Shown here piece after piece: positions 1-12,435 of a stretch of DNA of 64,000 bases (its first letter is position 1; every line of letters begins with the position of its first letter). The translations under genes and the position numbers were made by a program. The notes under the pieces were generated by a model. The model saw only the letters and a list, made by a program, of their open reading frames with translations. It was not told the DNA's origin and searched no databases. The DNA is taken from the NCBI GenBank assembly GCA_000733355.1, contig JNVV01000011.1, positions 871,826 through 935,825 on the forward strand. The letters run 5' to 3'. The DNA is from Falciphora oryzae. Its lineage: Eukaryota > Ascomycota > Sordariomycetes > Magnaporthales > Magnaporthaceae.

Positions 1-277
1 TTTCTCCATTTCTGTTCTTCACCTTTCCCCGACGCCGATCCCGTCCTTTCCCCTTCTCTTTTAGTCTTTGTGCTTTCTCTTCTTGGCTGCCAGCGGACAA
101 CGCCAACAGCTGTATACCCCTCGTTGTAACTTTTGCAGCGGGGGTTTTCTTGTTGGCTTCCTTCCACTCCGTCTTTTCTGTCCTTTTCTCAACCCTCTCT
201 TTTCTCCGCCCTCTCACTTCAACTCAACTTTGTTGCCGATGGACTGGACGACGACGCGGGCCCTTCGCACCTAAGTT
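1..277 (+). promoter_or_regulatory. CT-rich leader upstream of the ADAM gene
   Basis: The stretch before the ADAM start codon is strongly pyrimidine-rich on the + strand, a common look for promoters and 5' UTRs of filamentous fungi. Short ATG-started frames occur in it but do not connect to the protease reading frame. No TATA box stands out. Confidence 0.4.
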
Positions 278-2941
278 ATGTTCCTTTCGAGGGCCCTTGC
301 GGCCACTCTTGCCGTCTCTTGCTGCCTCTCGCAGGTCGTCTCAGGTAGGTCTGGCCGTTGTCCTGGTTTTGAATCAACATCGCCGTAGGTGTCTGGCCCG
401 GCCAGATGGGGAGTGCAACCTGTGACTTACACTCGCCGCTTTTCTTGATGGACAGCCCACTCAACGGGCAGGCAGCCTCTGGGGCATGTTACTCGCATAG
501 AAGACGCTGTTATTCACGGCGAGTCAACGGCGAGGAGAGTACACGCATTCTCCTCCTTCGACCTCTCCTTCGTCCTACACGACAGCCAGCGCAAGGTCAA
601 GCTCGCGCTCGCGCCGAACCATGACATCCTCTCTCACGATGCCGTCGTCCAGTACGTCGGACACGACGGCGTGGTGCGCTCCGTCGAGCCCATAGACCGT
701 ATGGATCATAAGATCTACCAGGGAAGCGCCTTTGTCCAGAGGCCCGGTCGCCACGATTGGATCAATGTTGGCTGGGCTCGCATCAGCATGCGCAGGGACG
801 GTGTCCGCCCAATATTTGACGGCTCCTTCAGGATCGACGGCGACAACCACCACATCCAGACCGACGAGGCCTACCGCCAGACGCGCATCAGGGGCGACCC
901 GGAAATCGACTGGTCTCCCGAGGACTACATGGTCGTGTGGCGGGACTCGGATATTGGCCGTGGCGCGCACTTGTACGACGACGACAGCGACGACAACGAC
1001 AACGACCCGAGCCACGGCGAGCTGAAGCGTCGGGAGCCGCGCGCTCGGTCGCCGCTGTGCTCGTCGGACGGGCTCGACTTTAACGCCGATGCAACCCACC
1101 CCATCTACCAGGGCCTCGGCACGCGCTCCGAGGCCGAGCGGTTCGCGGACCTGGACTCGGATGTGAGCGTGGACCCGTCGTCGCCGCGCCAGCTGCTGGC
1201 GCGCCAGGACCAGACCATGACGGGCAACGGTGCGGGCGTCAATCTGGCGTCGTCGGTCGGCTCAACAGCCGGCTGCCCGACGGCGAGGAAGGTGGCGCTG
1301 GTGGGAATCGCGACCGACTGCACGTACAGCGCGACGTTCAACTCGAGCCAGTCAATCCGGCAGCACATCATCTCCATGGTCAACGCAGCGTCGCAGCTGT
1401 ACGAGTCGACGTTCAATATCTCGCTGGGCATCCAGAACCTCACTATCAGCGAGGCTAACTGCCCATCTAAGCCGACGGAGCAGGCGCCCTGGAACGTGGC
1501 GTGCGGCGGCGGCGTGACCATCGCGGACCGGCTCAACCTCTTCTCGGCCTGGCGCGGCTTGTCCAAGGACCGCAACGCATTCTGGACGCTGCTGTCGACA
1601 TGCAACACGGACGCGGCGGTGGGCCTAGCGTGGCTCGGTCAGCTCTGCGTAGAGGGCTCGCAGAAATCGTCGGGCGGCAACAGCAACGAGACGATTGCGG
1701 GGGCCAACGTGGTGGTCAAGACGGCGCAGGAGTGGCAGGTGTTCGCACACGAGGTCGGGCACACTTTTGGAGCGGTGCACGACTGCCAGTCCAACACGTG
1801 CAGCGATGGTACGTCGACCAAGCAGCAGTGTTGCCCGCTCAGCGTCGACTCGTGCGACGCCAAGGCGCAGTTCATCATGAACCCATCGACGGGTAACGGC
1901 ATCACGCGCTTCTCGCCCTGCACCGTGGGCAACATCTGCTCAGCCATGGGCCGCAGCAGCGTCAAGTCGGGCTGCCTGACCAGCAACAAGGACGTGACCA
2001 CCATCACGGGCAGCCAGTGCGGTAACGGCATCGTCGAGCAGGGCGAGGACTGCGACTGTGGCGGGCCCGACGGCTGCAAGGACAACCCGTGCTGCGACGC
2101 AAAGACGTGCAAGTTCACATCCGGCTCCAGCTGCGACTTTGCCAACGAGGAGTGCTGCACCCGCCAGTGCAAGTTCGCCTCGGCCGGCACCGTCTGCCGC
2201 GCCAGCATGGGCTCGTGCGACCCCGCCGAGACGTGCAGCGGCAGCTCGGGCATGTGCCCGACCAACGTCTTCGCCCCGAACGGCCAGGCGTGCGGCGACT
2301 CGGGCAGCAACCTGGCCTGCGCCTCGGGCCAGTGCACCTCGCGCAACCAGCAGTGCAAGACCCTCATGGGCTCGCTGACCACGGGCAACGACACATACGC
2401 CTGCAACAACGCCGGCTGCCAGCTCAGCTGCGCCAGCCCCGAGTTCGGCCCCGGCACCTGCTTCACCATGATGCAGAACTTCCTCGACGGCACCCCCTGC
2501 CAGGGCGGCGGCAAGTGCTCCAACGGCCGCTGCGACGGCGCCTCGTTCGCCAACGAGGTCGGCACGTGGATTTTTGAAAACAGGTGGCTCGTCATCGGCC
2601 TCTCCTCGGGCGTCGGCGCCCTGATCCTGATCGCCCTGATCTGCTGCTGCGTTAGCGCCTTCCGCCGGAGGAAGTCGAAGCGGGAAAGGGCCGCCCGAGC
2701 CATCGCCGCCCGCCCTCCCAAGCCACCAGCTGGCTGGGTCGGCCCGCCGCCACCGCCTGGCTCGCGCACACGCAAGCCGCCGCCTGACCATTCAACAGCG
2801 CACGCGGGCATGAGCAACATCCCGGCACCGCCCCCCGTCGCAAGCAGACCGTCGCCAGCCTACGGCAGAAGCCAAGATCCACGCCAGCAGCAATCCCAGC
2901 AGTGGCCACCACCGGGTTCCTACAGTGCTCGGTATGCATGA
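278..2941 (+). CDS. ADAM family membrane-anchored zinc metalloprotease
   Basis: Two exons (278-344 and 456-2941) give about 850 residues; the intron begins GTAGGT and ends CAG. Exon 1 encodes a clean signal peptide (about residues 1-23), which decides the start. A pro-domain follows to about residue 299, with a dibasic KRR site near 211. The reprolysin catalytic domain (about 300-520) carries the zinc motif HEVGHTFGAVHD, with its first His at about 454. A Cys-rich disintegrin domain (about 543-625), a Cys-rich segment, one membrane span (about 732-754) and a Pro-rich tail with PPKPP and PPPPPG complete it. This is the order of fungal ADAM proteins of the ADM-B type, expected to shed cell-surface proteins and to sit in the plasma or secretory membrane. 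All three zinc His and the Glu are present, so it should be active. Its substrate cannot be told from sequence. Confidence 0.93.
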
Positions 2942-3885
2942 GCAACTAGTGAGCCAGTGGCACTGTTTGGTAGCGTCACGAGTCTGCTCGGCTTTTCCTT
3001 TTTGGCTTTTCTATCCTAGCCACATTTTTGCATGTCGTTTTGTCTTCTCTCTGCTTCTCTGCTAGCATCATCATCATTGCATCAATAATCATCATACTAT
3101 TATATACAAGCATCGGGACTGGCGTTTTACTTTCTTTTCACTCCCCTTTTCTTCTCTTTCCGCGAGTCTTTGGTCTTTTTTTTTTCTTTTTTTTTTGTTC
3201 TTAGGCGGCTACTAACATCGATAGGCATGTGCGGGCACCATTCTTGTCGGAGACGTAGGACGTAGAGATGCGGATGATGGATTAGGCGTTGCCATAAACC
3301 GGCGATGCTGCTACGAACATGCTCGGATAGATACGAGTGGCAGCAGGCTCCAGCGCGGGGCCCCTGTTTATATCAACCGGTCGGGCTCACCTCCTATTTT
3401 ATATATGACGGGGTTCGGTTAGCTTTGGATAGGTGGCAAGCAGGCCGAGCTCCTTGCGTTCAGGAAATGGAGTCTCTGGTCCCTCGGTCAATCAGCAAAT
3501 CACAAGATTGCTGTCAACTTGTCCGTGCCTGTGTGTCATCTACCTTCTTGCGGGTCAGTCTCGTCCGTCGCACGTGTCCCTATGTCGTGAATTGCGCATT
3601 GTTGTAGTTTGTAAATAGGTTCAGATTATGGTGAATAAAGAAAGGTATGAATGGGATACGAAAAGAAAAGAAAAGAAAAGACGCCAAACATCAGAAAAGA
3701 TTCGCCGCTTCCCTGGTCAGGCATGGCCCTACCAGGCGCGTAGCGATGCATAGGCATCCATATAAGGAGATTACAATAGACACTATCTGCGTGTAGGGGT
3801 GGAGACAGGAGAGTCAGACCCCGGCCCATGATGCATGTCGTTTCGTCGTTGGTATCGTTCATGGCCTCCCTGGGCCACCAACAAG
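2942..3885. other. Spacer between convergent genes
   Basis: This non-coding stretch separates the 3' ends of the ADAM gene and the minus-strand gene beginning at 4721. It has T-rich tracts near 3175-3205 and an AAAGA-type purine repeat near 3660-3680. The frames in it are short and lack coding-type codon use. Confidence 0.5.
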
Positions 3886-4721
3886 TCACCTCCCGGCAGA
3901 GTTGTGGCGACTGCTGCCGCTCCCGCTTCTATTTGGCGACCAGGACTCGGGGACGAGTGTGTGACTATCGCGATGGTCGCCTTCGCCACCGTCGTCGTAG
4001 CCGCACATGATGCGCATGAAGCGCATCCGGGTCGCGGGGATGCTCTGTTGAGAATGGAGGTAAGGATAAAGGACAATTTGGTGTCAGGAGAGACTCGGTA
4101 TGATTCAAAAACAAAGAGAAAAAAAAAACACCAGGGGTGAGGGGTTGGAACGTACGTCGCCTGTCCGCTGGGCGTAGACCATTAGTAGCTCCGGGTTGTC
4201 AAGTATTGCGGCTGCCTTCTCGCGCCTCTGGGCTTTTTCGAACGGCTCGGTCTCAAACCTGGCGGGTGTTAGAGATGTGGGTGTATTTATCTGGCTACCC
4301 CCTCGCTGAAGCCACTCTCCGACATCTCTATGCACAGCATCATATGGATCACCCACCCCATGAAGCCCAGAGTCATCCTGGACTGTACGGCCCGGCCATA
4401 GGTGAACGGACCGGGGCCGGAGCCCTCGGGGTCCTTGCCCCTGGCCTGGCGATCCCGCATCTCGGGGGTGAAGTCGGGGACGCTGCTGGGGGCAGTGGAG
4501 GGCGAGGCGGCAAAGTGGCGCGCCCGGCCGTCGTGCTGCCTTTGTTGGGCCGGGTGGTAGAGGGCGTCATGGTGGTGCATGGGGTGGGCGGCCATGCTGT
4601 GGTGGTGGTTGTGGTGGTTGTGGTGGCTGTGGTAGTGGTGGTGGTATCCAGGGCCGAGCGACGGCTGCTGCGCGCTGCTGCTTGGGCCGCCACCGCCGGG
4701 CCCGGGCCCGCCGCCGGACAT
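3886..4721 (-). CDS. Conserved-looking fungal protein of unknown function, His-rich N-terminus
   Basis: Three exons on the minus strand (4721-4357, 4258-4156, 4044-3886) join in phase to give about 208 residues. Intron 1 (GTGGGT to CAG) has a CTAAC branch point, and intron 2 starts GTACGT. No in-frame Met precedes the chosen ATG. Residues 1-25 are Gly/Pro/Ser-rich, about 26-55 is very His-rich, and about 75-185 is the compact part: a FTYGRAVQSRMTLGFMGFE segment, an amphipathic KAQRREKAAAILDNPELL helix, then SIPATRMRFMRIMCGY. The tail is Ser/Asn-rich. The central region reads like a conserved fungal domain, but I cannot name it and assign no function. The His block could bind metal or simply be low complexity. 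Confidence 0.72.
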
Positions 4722-6649
4722 TTGGGCCTGGGCGAGGTTTTCTCCTGGGGCTGTGGTGTGGTGTCGAAGATGCTGCGTAGTTGAATGGGAATAATGGGAA
4801 TGGATATCGACGGCCAGCCCGGGCCAGGACCGTCAACGTCAAGCACGGCAAGCAAGGGGCGAGCACTGGAGGTGCCCCAGATTGATAAGCCCGGCGGCCA
4901 CAGTGGGGGGGATTCAACGGTTTATGTGCCGGCGCGATTGAGGGATAGGGATGGTGGCCCAATCCATCACACAACCTAGACCCAGACCAAGCGACGTCAA
5001 TTCTGGCGACCGACTATCAGGCAGGTCAGTCCAATGTTGAGTTATGCGCGCCGACCGAGTGGTTTGCCTCGACGTGCCTCCCCAGGCAGGCAAGCACTGG
5101 CAAGGAAGGCACCACCGCCTCCTGCCCGCCTGCCCACATGCACTTGACCCGACCTCGACTCACTTGGGCTTAGGTCCCGCGGCCGGGACCAGTCAAGGCG
5201 CCCCAACCCGCGCCGTGCCACCTTTGGGAGCCAGCAGCCGGCAGCCAGCACCTAGCCAGCATCTACCACCTAGGTAGGCCTAGGTAGGCAGCCTCACGGA
5301 GCCGACGTCGAGCCTCCTCACCGCCCGGCGTACAGACCGAAATCGACCGTCTGACCGGTGGGGCCTGGGTTGTGTTTTTTTGTATGCGGTGCATTTGCCG
5401 TGCAGCAGCCGTGACAGGTTTGACAGGCGACCTGCCCTGCTGGGTCCCCACGCCCGCCTTTCCCCTTGGGTGCTCCTCGCATGCAAAAGAGGCCAATCGG
5501 GTCCCTCCAACCAGCTATTATCCACCTGGGGAGGCACCGGGAGAAGTGAAGCTGGCGGCGTGCTGGCATATTGTGGACCGGACGCGCAGCAGATGGACCA
5601 CGCCAAAGACAACACAAGACAAGCAAAGACAATAGAGGCAAGGTTGAAATCGACCAGGGAAAGACGGTGGGTTCACGCTAGCCTTTTTGCACCCATCTCA
5701 ACAACACGATACAATCCATGCACTAAACTCCACCCACAGCCGAAAGGAAACAAAATACGACGCAAGAAAAAGAAAAACAAGGACAAATCTTGGCCGAGCT
5801 GAAGGGCGGGGACGCTTTGGTGAGGGGGCGGCTAGGGGGCCTCCAGCCCCAGCGTCAACCCGAACCCATCAATGACCGCCACACAAACAACGGCTCGGCG
5901 CGCGGGAGCCAATTGTGAGCTCCCCTGGCTTTTTGGTACACACAATCCGCTTGTATTTTCTGTCCTACCGTGGCCGTGCCGTTATTCTCGAGTCTCGACA
6001 TGACAATCGAGACCCGAGAACAATGCGGGTGCATCCGCCTATCGAGACTGACGAGTCCGACACTAACCAAAACGAGTCTATGCTTCCGACTCCCTGACAA
6101 ATACCATATATGTATACATCCATTGCCGGTGTATTATTCCCATAGAGAACCGACTCCCGCCGATCCCGCCTCCTAAACCATCCCCTCGCATTCCCTCGTG
6201 TCCAATTCCAGAGGCGGCCGCCATGTCAAGATGCCTCCGTGTTCCAAGCATAACATGCAGACAGATAGATATGCTGGCGTCAGACAGGACATCTAATGAG
6301 GCAACAAGAGAAAACGAAGAGAAGGGGGGAAACAGAAAGAGCAAAGAGAATAGATGGTAGGAGGAAATAGTGCAAGATACAAATAAATGATCAAAAATAA
6401 ACCAACGCCTGCCACCCGTTCCCCGCGCCACCGGCCCCCAGAGTCCCTATTTACTCAGGCCCTCGCGCCCCTTCACCAAACGGGTGCAGTAAGCACGCTT
6501 GAGTCCCAGACCTCGGAAACGACAAACAAGAAAAGTATATATGAATACTGAGAACCCATCGCCGTTGAAATGTATGCGAAACTTGGACAAAGAAAACGCC
6601 CGCTTCAACGAGATTGAGGGCCGCGCACGCGTACACAGCTGGCCCTTGG
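4722..6649. other. Intergenic region with tandem CCTAGGTAGG
   Basis: About 1.9 kb lies between the start of the unknown minus-strand gene and the 3' end of the TBL1-like gene. It holds two adjacent copies of CCTAGGTAGG at 5269-5288. I see no supportable gene. The small frames in it have random-looking composition. Confidence 0.45.
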
Positions 6650-8798
6650 TCACCTAAAGTTAATCACAGCAACCTTTGCCACGAGACAGGTCCATGGTTA
6701 GCCGACGAGGCTTGCGCGATCAAAGATACGGTGCAGGGCATCGTTTCCAAGTGCTAGGACATGGCTAAAGGGTTGTTTGACGTACCAGGCTGTTTGTTCC
6801 GTATGCAAGCTTCTGTCCGCTTGCGTCCCAGCAGAGGGAATGGCTATCCTCGGCACTCGAGCCGCCGCTGCCCGACTTCTGACTGAGCCAGCCTGGATGC
6901 GCGCTCCTGCTCCAGCTAGCCCGGGGTATAGAATATTCGCCCACTTTCCAAATGAGGATCTGGTCCGTCGTCGCGCCGGCAATAAAGGCCCCATCAGGGG
7001 TAAATGATAGGGCCACGACCGGTGGGTCCATCGTCATGGTCCATTTCGGTTTGTTCTCGGGGAGTCGGGCGTTCCAGATATGTATGATGCCGTCTTCTCC
7101 ACCAGATGCCAGTAGCCTCTCGTCGTCCGCCGGGTTTGCCTTGAGTGGCTGCCACGTCAGGGACGTGATAGACCCCGAGTGCGCCGAGATTGAGCGTCGC
7201 TGGCCTGACTCATCCCAAAGCTGGTGATCGCCGTGCATGGTCTGGTTAGCCCGTTGCCCGTAGTACGGCACATGCACACGAGCGAACAGGAGTGGATTAG
7301 AAGGAAGAAGGGGCACCAATAGAGAGAAAAAGACTCACATCGATTTTGCCAGACTCGCTAGCCGTGGCGACAAGTTTTGACCTCCAGTCGAACTGCACTT
7401 GGGTGAAAATGTCGTCTTCCTTGGTGGGGAATTTCCTGGCCGAGACAATTTCTTTTTTGCTGCACTGGAACGACTCGAGCACCTTGCCGCCGCAGAGCAG
7501 GAACTCGTTCTCACTGATCCAGGCGGCGTCAAGCGGATTCGCATCGATGTCGTGGGTGGCGAGGCTGTAGGAAACTGTGTTGGAGACCAGCGAGTCGAAG
7601 ACGGTGACGAGGACGCCATCGTTGTCGGGGGCGATGGCGAGGATGGACGAATTGTTGGGGTTCCACTTGAGCTTGATGATGGGCGGCTCGGCGACGTCGA
7701 AGCGCTGCAACTGGGCGCCGTCGGCAGCCCAGATGCTGATACGGGCCTTGTTGCCCGAGTCGGTGGCGATGGCGATGGCGGTGCCGTCCCAGTTCCAGGC
7801 CATGGCCGTGACCGAGGCGTTGGGCAGCACATCATCCTCCATGATGCTCTCGAACGGCTGGTTGCGCTCGGCCGTCACGTGGCCGGTGACGGGGTCAGGG
7901 GCGGCTGGACGCGAGATTGTCCAAATGCGGGCTAGCGCATCGGTTCCGGCAGCCGCCAAGACAGATGGGTCGCTGGGGCTCCACTCGCAATGCAAGACGA
8001 TAGGGTTGTGCTGGGCTCGAGCGTGCGTGCCGTCTGCTGGCGGCGTCGCAGGCCGCGCCGCGCCAGGCGCCGCTGCGTCGTCGGCCGACATGCTGAGGAA
8101 GATGGTGGCCGGCGACAGCTCGTCCACCTTGTCAACCTGCGTTCCGTGGTCCGCACCGTACGTCCTGGTCACTGGCGGCACCGCCTGCTCCACCTCGAGC
8201 GGCGACGGGTAGGCGTGGTTGTTGTTGTTTTCGCCGCTGTCAATCTCCATGGCCGTCGCATCAGCCGTCGCCACCCCATTTTCGCGCCCGTTGCTGAGCC
8301 TCGCCCGTTTGATGGGGGGCGATCCATTCGCCAGTTGCAGCTGTCGCTTTCGCGTGTTTTCAGCCTCCTCCACCGTCGGCTGCACTTCGTCGTCCTCATC
8401 GCCTGTTGCATCCTCGTCCTCGTCTGCCACCGTCGCCGGTGCTGCTGCAGACTCTGGCCCCTGCCCCGGCGGTGCCGCTGCCGCCCCCGAGTCAAAAACT
8501 GCTGTTGTTGGCTGCTGTTGTTGGGGTGGCTGGATTACCAAGGGGCCAAACACCCCGCGTGAAACCTCCTCGGCCGTTGCCGGCGTGTTTTGAGGCGCCT
8601 GCACCCAACTGTCAGTCGTGCCCCTGCCGAACGGGCCAGATTTTCAAGATGCAATTTCCCTTGGCTCGGAGAGATTTTTTCTTTTTTGCCAGCCTTCCAA
8701 CCCCCGCGGGATAAAATTTCCACTCGATTTCAAGGTGTGCAGCAGCGGGTCCCAGTCGCACCAAACACCACAAAGAGCGAGGGAGAAACCCCCCCCCC

Positions 8799-8835
<37 letters not shown>

Positions 8836-9423
8836 GGGAGAGAGAAGAATAGAGCATAACATACCTGCTGCGACTTCTCGAACTCCCTTTCTAGCGCATT
8901 GTAAAGCAATCCGTTGTTCACGACCGACACCAGCGCATGGCTCTTGACGTGCTGCGCAAAATCAAAATGCCGGTGTGGTTCTTGGATATGCCACTCCTTC
9001 TGGAATTTGGCAGCGGTTTCCCGATAATCTGGCAGGCCGGCGAAAAGGTGAAGGGGAAAAAAGCCACGGGTTGCGGTCAGTCCTGCGCAACCGACGATAC
9101 CCACATTGCCGCCGAGCACAGGCGAGCAGGGAAAAAAAAAAAAAAAAGTGACCAGAAAAATCTACCGCCAAAACACTGAAGAAACCACGTAGATACTCAC
9201 TTCCTTCTAAAAGATACCTGGACGGCGGGGGAGAACAACCAAAAACAGTCAGCCGGAGTTCAAGGGCGTTGCTGGGCGCAGCAGATGGAGATGGCGAGCC
9301 GGTCGAGGGCAGTACGGGCAGGCCACGCGAAAATGTGCGAGGGCGGCGGCCGCGGTGGTGATGGGCGGAAACGTACCTCCAAACAAGAAAGTTGACCCTG
9401 TCCGAGTCGAGAAATTCCTTCAT
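6650..9423 (-). CDS. LisH/WD40 repeat protein, TBL1/SIF2-like co-repressor subunit
   Basis: Six exons (9423-9377, 9217-9201, 9028-8865, 8598-7339, 7220-6786, 6673-6650) join in phase to about 648 residues. The first three encode a LisH dimerisation motif (VNFLVWRYLLEGNYRETAAKF, about residues 10-32) and its following helix. A low-complexity acidic linker with a KRARL basic patch runs to about 270. WD40 repeats fill about 275-648, with units such as LAAAGTDALARIW and LASGGEDGIIHIW. The last intron has a CTAAC branch point and leads to a 24-base exon ending VAVINFR, which closes the propeller better than the stop at 6765. Relatives (human TBL1X, yeast Sif2) are subunits of histone-deacetylase co-repressors such as SMRT/NCoR and Set3C, so a nuclear role is inferred. 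Exon 2 is only 17 bases. Intron 3 contains C11A33. Confidence 0.88.
8789..8832 (+). repeat. C11A33 homopolymer pair inside a TBL1-like intron
   Basis: Eleven C are followed directly by thirty-three A, within intron 3 of the minus-strand LisH/WD40 gene. On the coding strand it reads as a T33 tract followed by G11. It is prone to length change and to sequencing error. Confidence 0.9.
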
Positions 9424-9971
9424 GGTGGCTGGCCGAAATGGCTCGACGACGGCGTTCAGGCAAAGGCGCGCTCCTCGTTGGCGCGGATGGGGCTGTTCGG
9501 ACGTCGCGGGTTTGCGGATTCACGGTGTTTGTCGAAGAAGGGGAGGAAATGCAAGTTCCATTCAACGATGAAGAAAATCCAAGACTCAATCCAAGTGGAT
9601 GTTGTTTTTAGGCGACGGACCAGGCCAGCGCTGCCCGGACCAACCCACCCCAGCCAGCCCAGGGCGGCGCCAGCAGTGCAGGCGCAGCGCGCAGCAGGCA
9701 CCTCCCCGTACCGTGCCAGGGAGGGTGCCACCAAGGGGAGGGCCCAGGGTTGCCGAGGGCCACCCTGATCGCCTACGCCCACACGGACCAGGCTGCGTCC
9801 AATTGGCCGCGCGTGCTCCGGAAGATCCATCCATCCTCCTTCATGGATGGCTGCTCACACAAGGCGAATGCCCCGGGTACGTACCGTACCCGCCAAAAGT
9901 GGGCTGGCATGGCCCCCCTGGTCTGGAACTCGAACCGAGTAGGGACGGACAGCCTCCGCCAGGCCGGTCGG

Positions 9972-10013
9972 CCACACACACCACGCACACACACACAATC
10001 TCGCACACACACA
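9972..10013 (+). repeat. CA-rich microsatellite
   Basis: An interrupted CA/CACG dinucleotide run in non-coding DNA upstream of the TBL1-like gene. Confidence 0.85.
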
Positions 10014-12435
10014 ACCAGCAGCCAGGCACAACTGCCCATGGGGAGCTGGGTTGAGCCGGCCTGCCTTCATGGTTCCCGCCCGCCGCCTTTTCGTGTCCTC
10101 TTTGGCTTCCGTTCGGCCCATCTGTGCTGCCACCCCCAAACCCAGATGCAGCTGCACACAGGACGATAAAATGCATATGTGGCTGATTGACACCCGAAAG
10201 GTTGACTGTGCATATTAGGCTCCATCGCCGTCGTTCCAATGCTTAACCATCTCTACTCTGCTGCTTGTGGCCCGCTTTGGATCGTTCAATCTGACGATGC
10301 GGCGGCGGGTACATATGCCCGTTCCATCGGTCTCTCCACAGCGGGTGGCAAACCCGCAAACGAGGCCATGCGGTAATGGTAGACAGAAGAGAGTGGGGAG
10401 ACAAAAGAGGGAAAATTCCAAAAGAAAGAAAAAAAAAAAAAAGGAAAAAGAAGGAAGGGTAGCCTAAGCCCGACTTTGCCTGGTCCTGTCACCCTGCAAA
10501 CTCCCTTTCGGCCCACTCGAGCTCGACCCTCTCCTTTTCGACATCCCCTGCGTCAAGCTTGCCAGTCTATTATTGTGTCTGCCACACCTTTGATGTCCTC
10601 CCCTTTCCCTCTAGCATATTGCCACCGAGCGACAGATTTGAAACCACGAAATAATTTTTTCGGTCAGAAGTATCTTAGGGCCTCAGCTCCTGACCCCTTC
10701 TCCTGCGAAAAAAAAAAAAAAAAAAAAGCCCACAGCCCAGCAGATTCGTGCGCGTGTGCACCACAGCACAACCCGCAGCCTTGGGGCGAAAGCGGAATGG
10801 TGCGTGTGCATCACGCATACAGGCAGGGACTTTGTCCCTCCAAGAAGTATCCATACAAACTGGGGCTACCTTTGCACTCTTTGGGATGCTCGACGGGGAC
10901 CTCCCGGGCGCTCTGGAACGCACGGGCAGTCCTTACTCGGCACTCCGCCGCAGCAGTCTCCGGGGACAGCCAGCAGGTGATATGAGTCTCCAGTCATTGA
11001 TCCACCGATGGTACCCCAAGGACAGAACGGGCGCTGGGGACCGCTTGCTTGGGCTGAAGGGACGCGGCGCCTGGTCGAAGACCTCAGGCACGATCGATCT
11101 TTGCACCAGGCCGCCCGACTCGATCGCACGCAGCAGAACCAGGCTCATTTTAGCCTTGGTCGTTCGCCGGTTTCGTCAGGGCCTCCTTGGTGTGTGGGTG
11201 GTGCCGCCATGCCCGGGAGAACCGTCACCAAGCCATGATTCGGATCGACGCACGGGGGGTTCGTTCGGGTAACGGTGCAAGGCCCGCGTGAACTGAGGAG
11301 AGTGAAGCATCTCCCGCAAATTGCGAATAGGTCACGTACCGATACAGCCGGGGTACAGCCAAATCGCGTGCCTGCGACCATAAAGGGTGGGGACGCCAAC
11401 AAGGCCCGACGCCCATGCTGCGCCTTTTTTTTTCCTTCTTTTCAACATAGCCCAACGAGCCAGTCTATGAAGAATGACCCAATCCCAAATATCGACTAGG
11501 TTCTCTGGCCTCCCGTCGATGTCCATGTTATGAGTGTCGTATGTATGCAGATAAAAGGACGCGGGTGGGCGTTGGTCTGGGATTGTCCTCTTTTTCCCCT
11601 TCTTTTTTGCCCGTACCTGGCTGCTGGTCCGACCTGACCCTGTATTCCTTGGCAGCCGATTCCTCGGGCGCTTCGGATCCTTTTACTGTTTTTCAACCCC
11701 GTCCAAAACCCGTGGTCAACAAGATGTAACGCAACCGACATCGGTGTCTTTTATTTTTGGCATTATTCAAACACCGATATCTGCTCAACTCTGGTTCGCG
11801 CGAAAAACTTGGTACACGAGGGATATCGGAAAGGATTTTGTCGTGTGCGGCAGCGTCGAAACGGACCAGATCATCACCCATTTTTGCCCTCACTCGCAGC
11901 TGGGTGGGGATCACAAGGAGGCACCCACCCAACCATGGTTCATCCCTGGTATCTGCCACGGCGGGCAGACATCTTGGTCTCAGGACTGGACGGTGCCGGG
12001 GGCCCTTGCCGGAGCGATAGAACAAAACACGGCCATTCCACTCACAACATTAAAACCCCGACGCCAAACCATTTCAGGGGGGCGACATGGCACGACGTGC
12101 AGTTGGCTTCCACACACCATGCGAGGCAGCATCCAATTGCCTTGGAGGTGCTTGGGCAACCAAGTGGGTGACAGCAAAGCTGGCTATCAGGTACCTAACG
12201 TGCCGACATCAAGCAAGCCCACCACACCTCCCGTCCCTCCAGTGTTGCACAAAACGGCCAACAGCAGAAGCTGGTTCCCACCGCGCCTTGCGCAGAGGTA
12301 CATATGCAAACAAATGCATGCGTACCAAGTATTGCGCCATTGACGAAGCAAGGCCCTCTGAATACTTGGACTTTGGCCCAAAAGCTGCAAACAAGCGACG
12401 ATTGTTCAGACGGATCGCCTCCTGACCGCCTGGAC

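Noticed and set aside
1639..2820. 393-codon antisense frame in the ADAM gene
   Set aside because: Shadow of the Cys-rich coding strand with no independent support.
6765..6785. Stop at 6765 as the end of the TBL1-like protein
   Set aside because: Reading through gives RQTTL after a perfect GTACGT donor, while splicing to 6673 uses a CTAAC branch point and yields a hydrophobic beta-strand ending that suits a WD40 propeller.
11744..12343. 199-codon + frame in the spacer before the TMEM115-like gene
   Set aside because: No recognisable family, many rare residues such as Trp and His in random order, and no coding-type codon bias.
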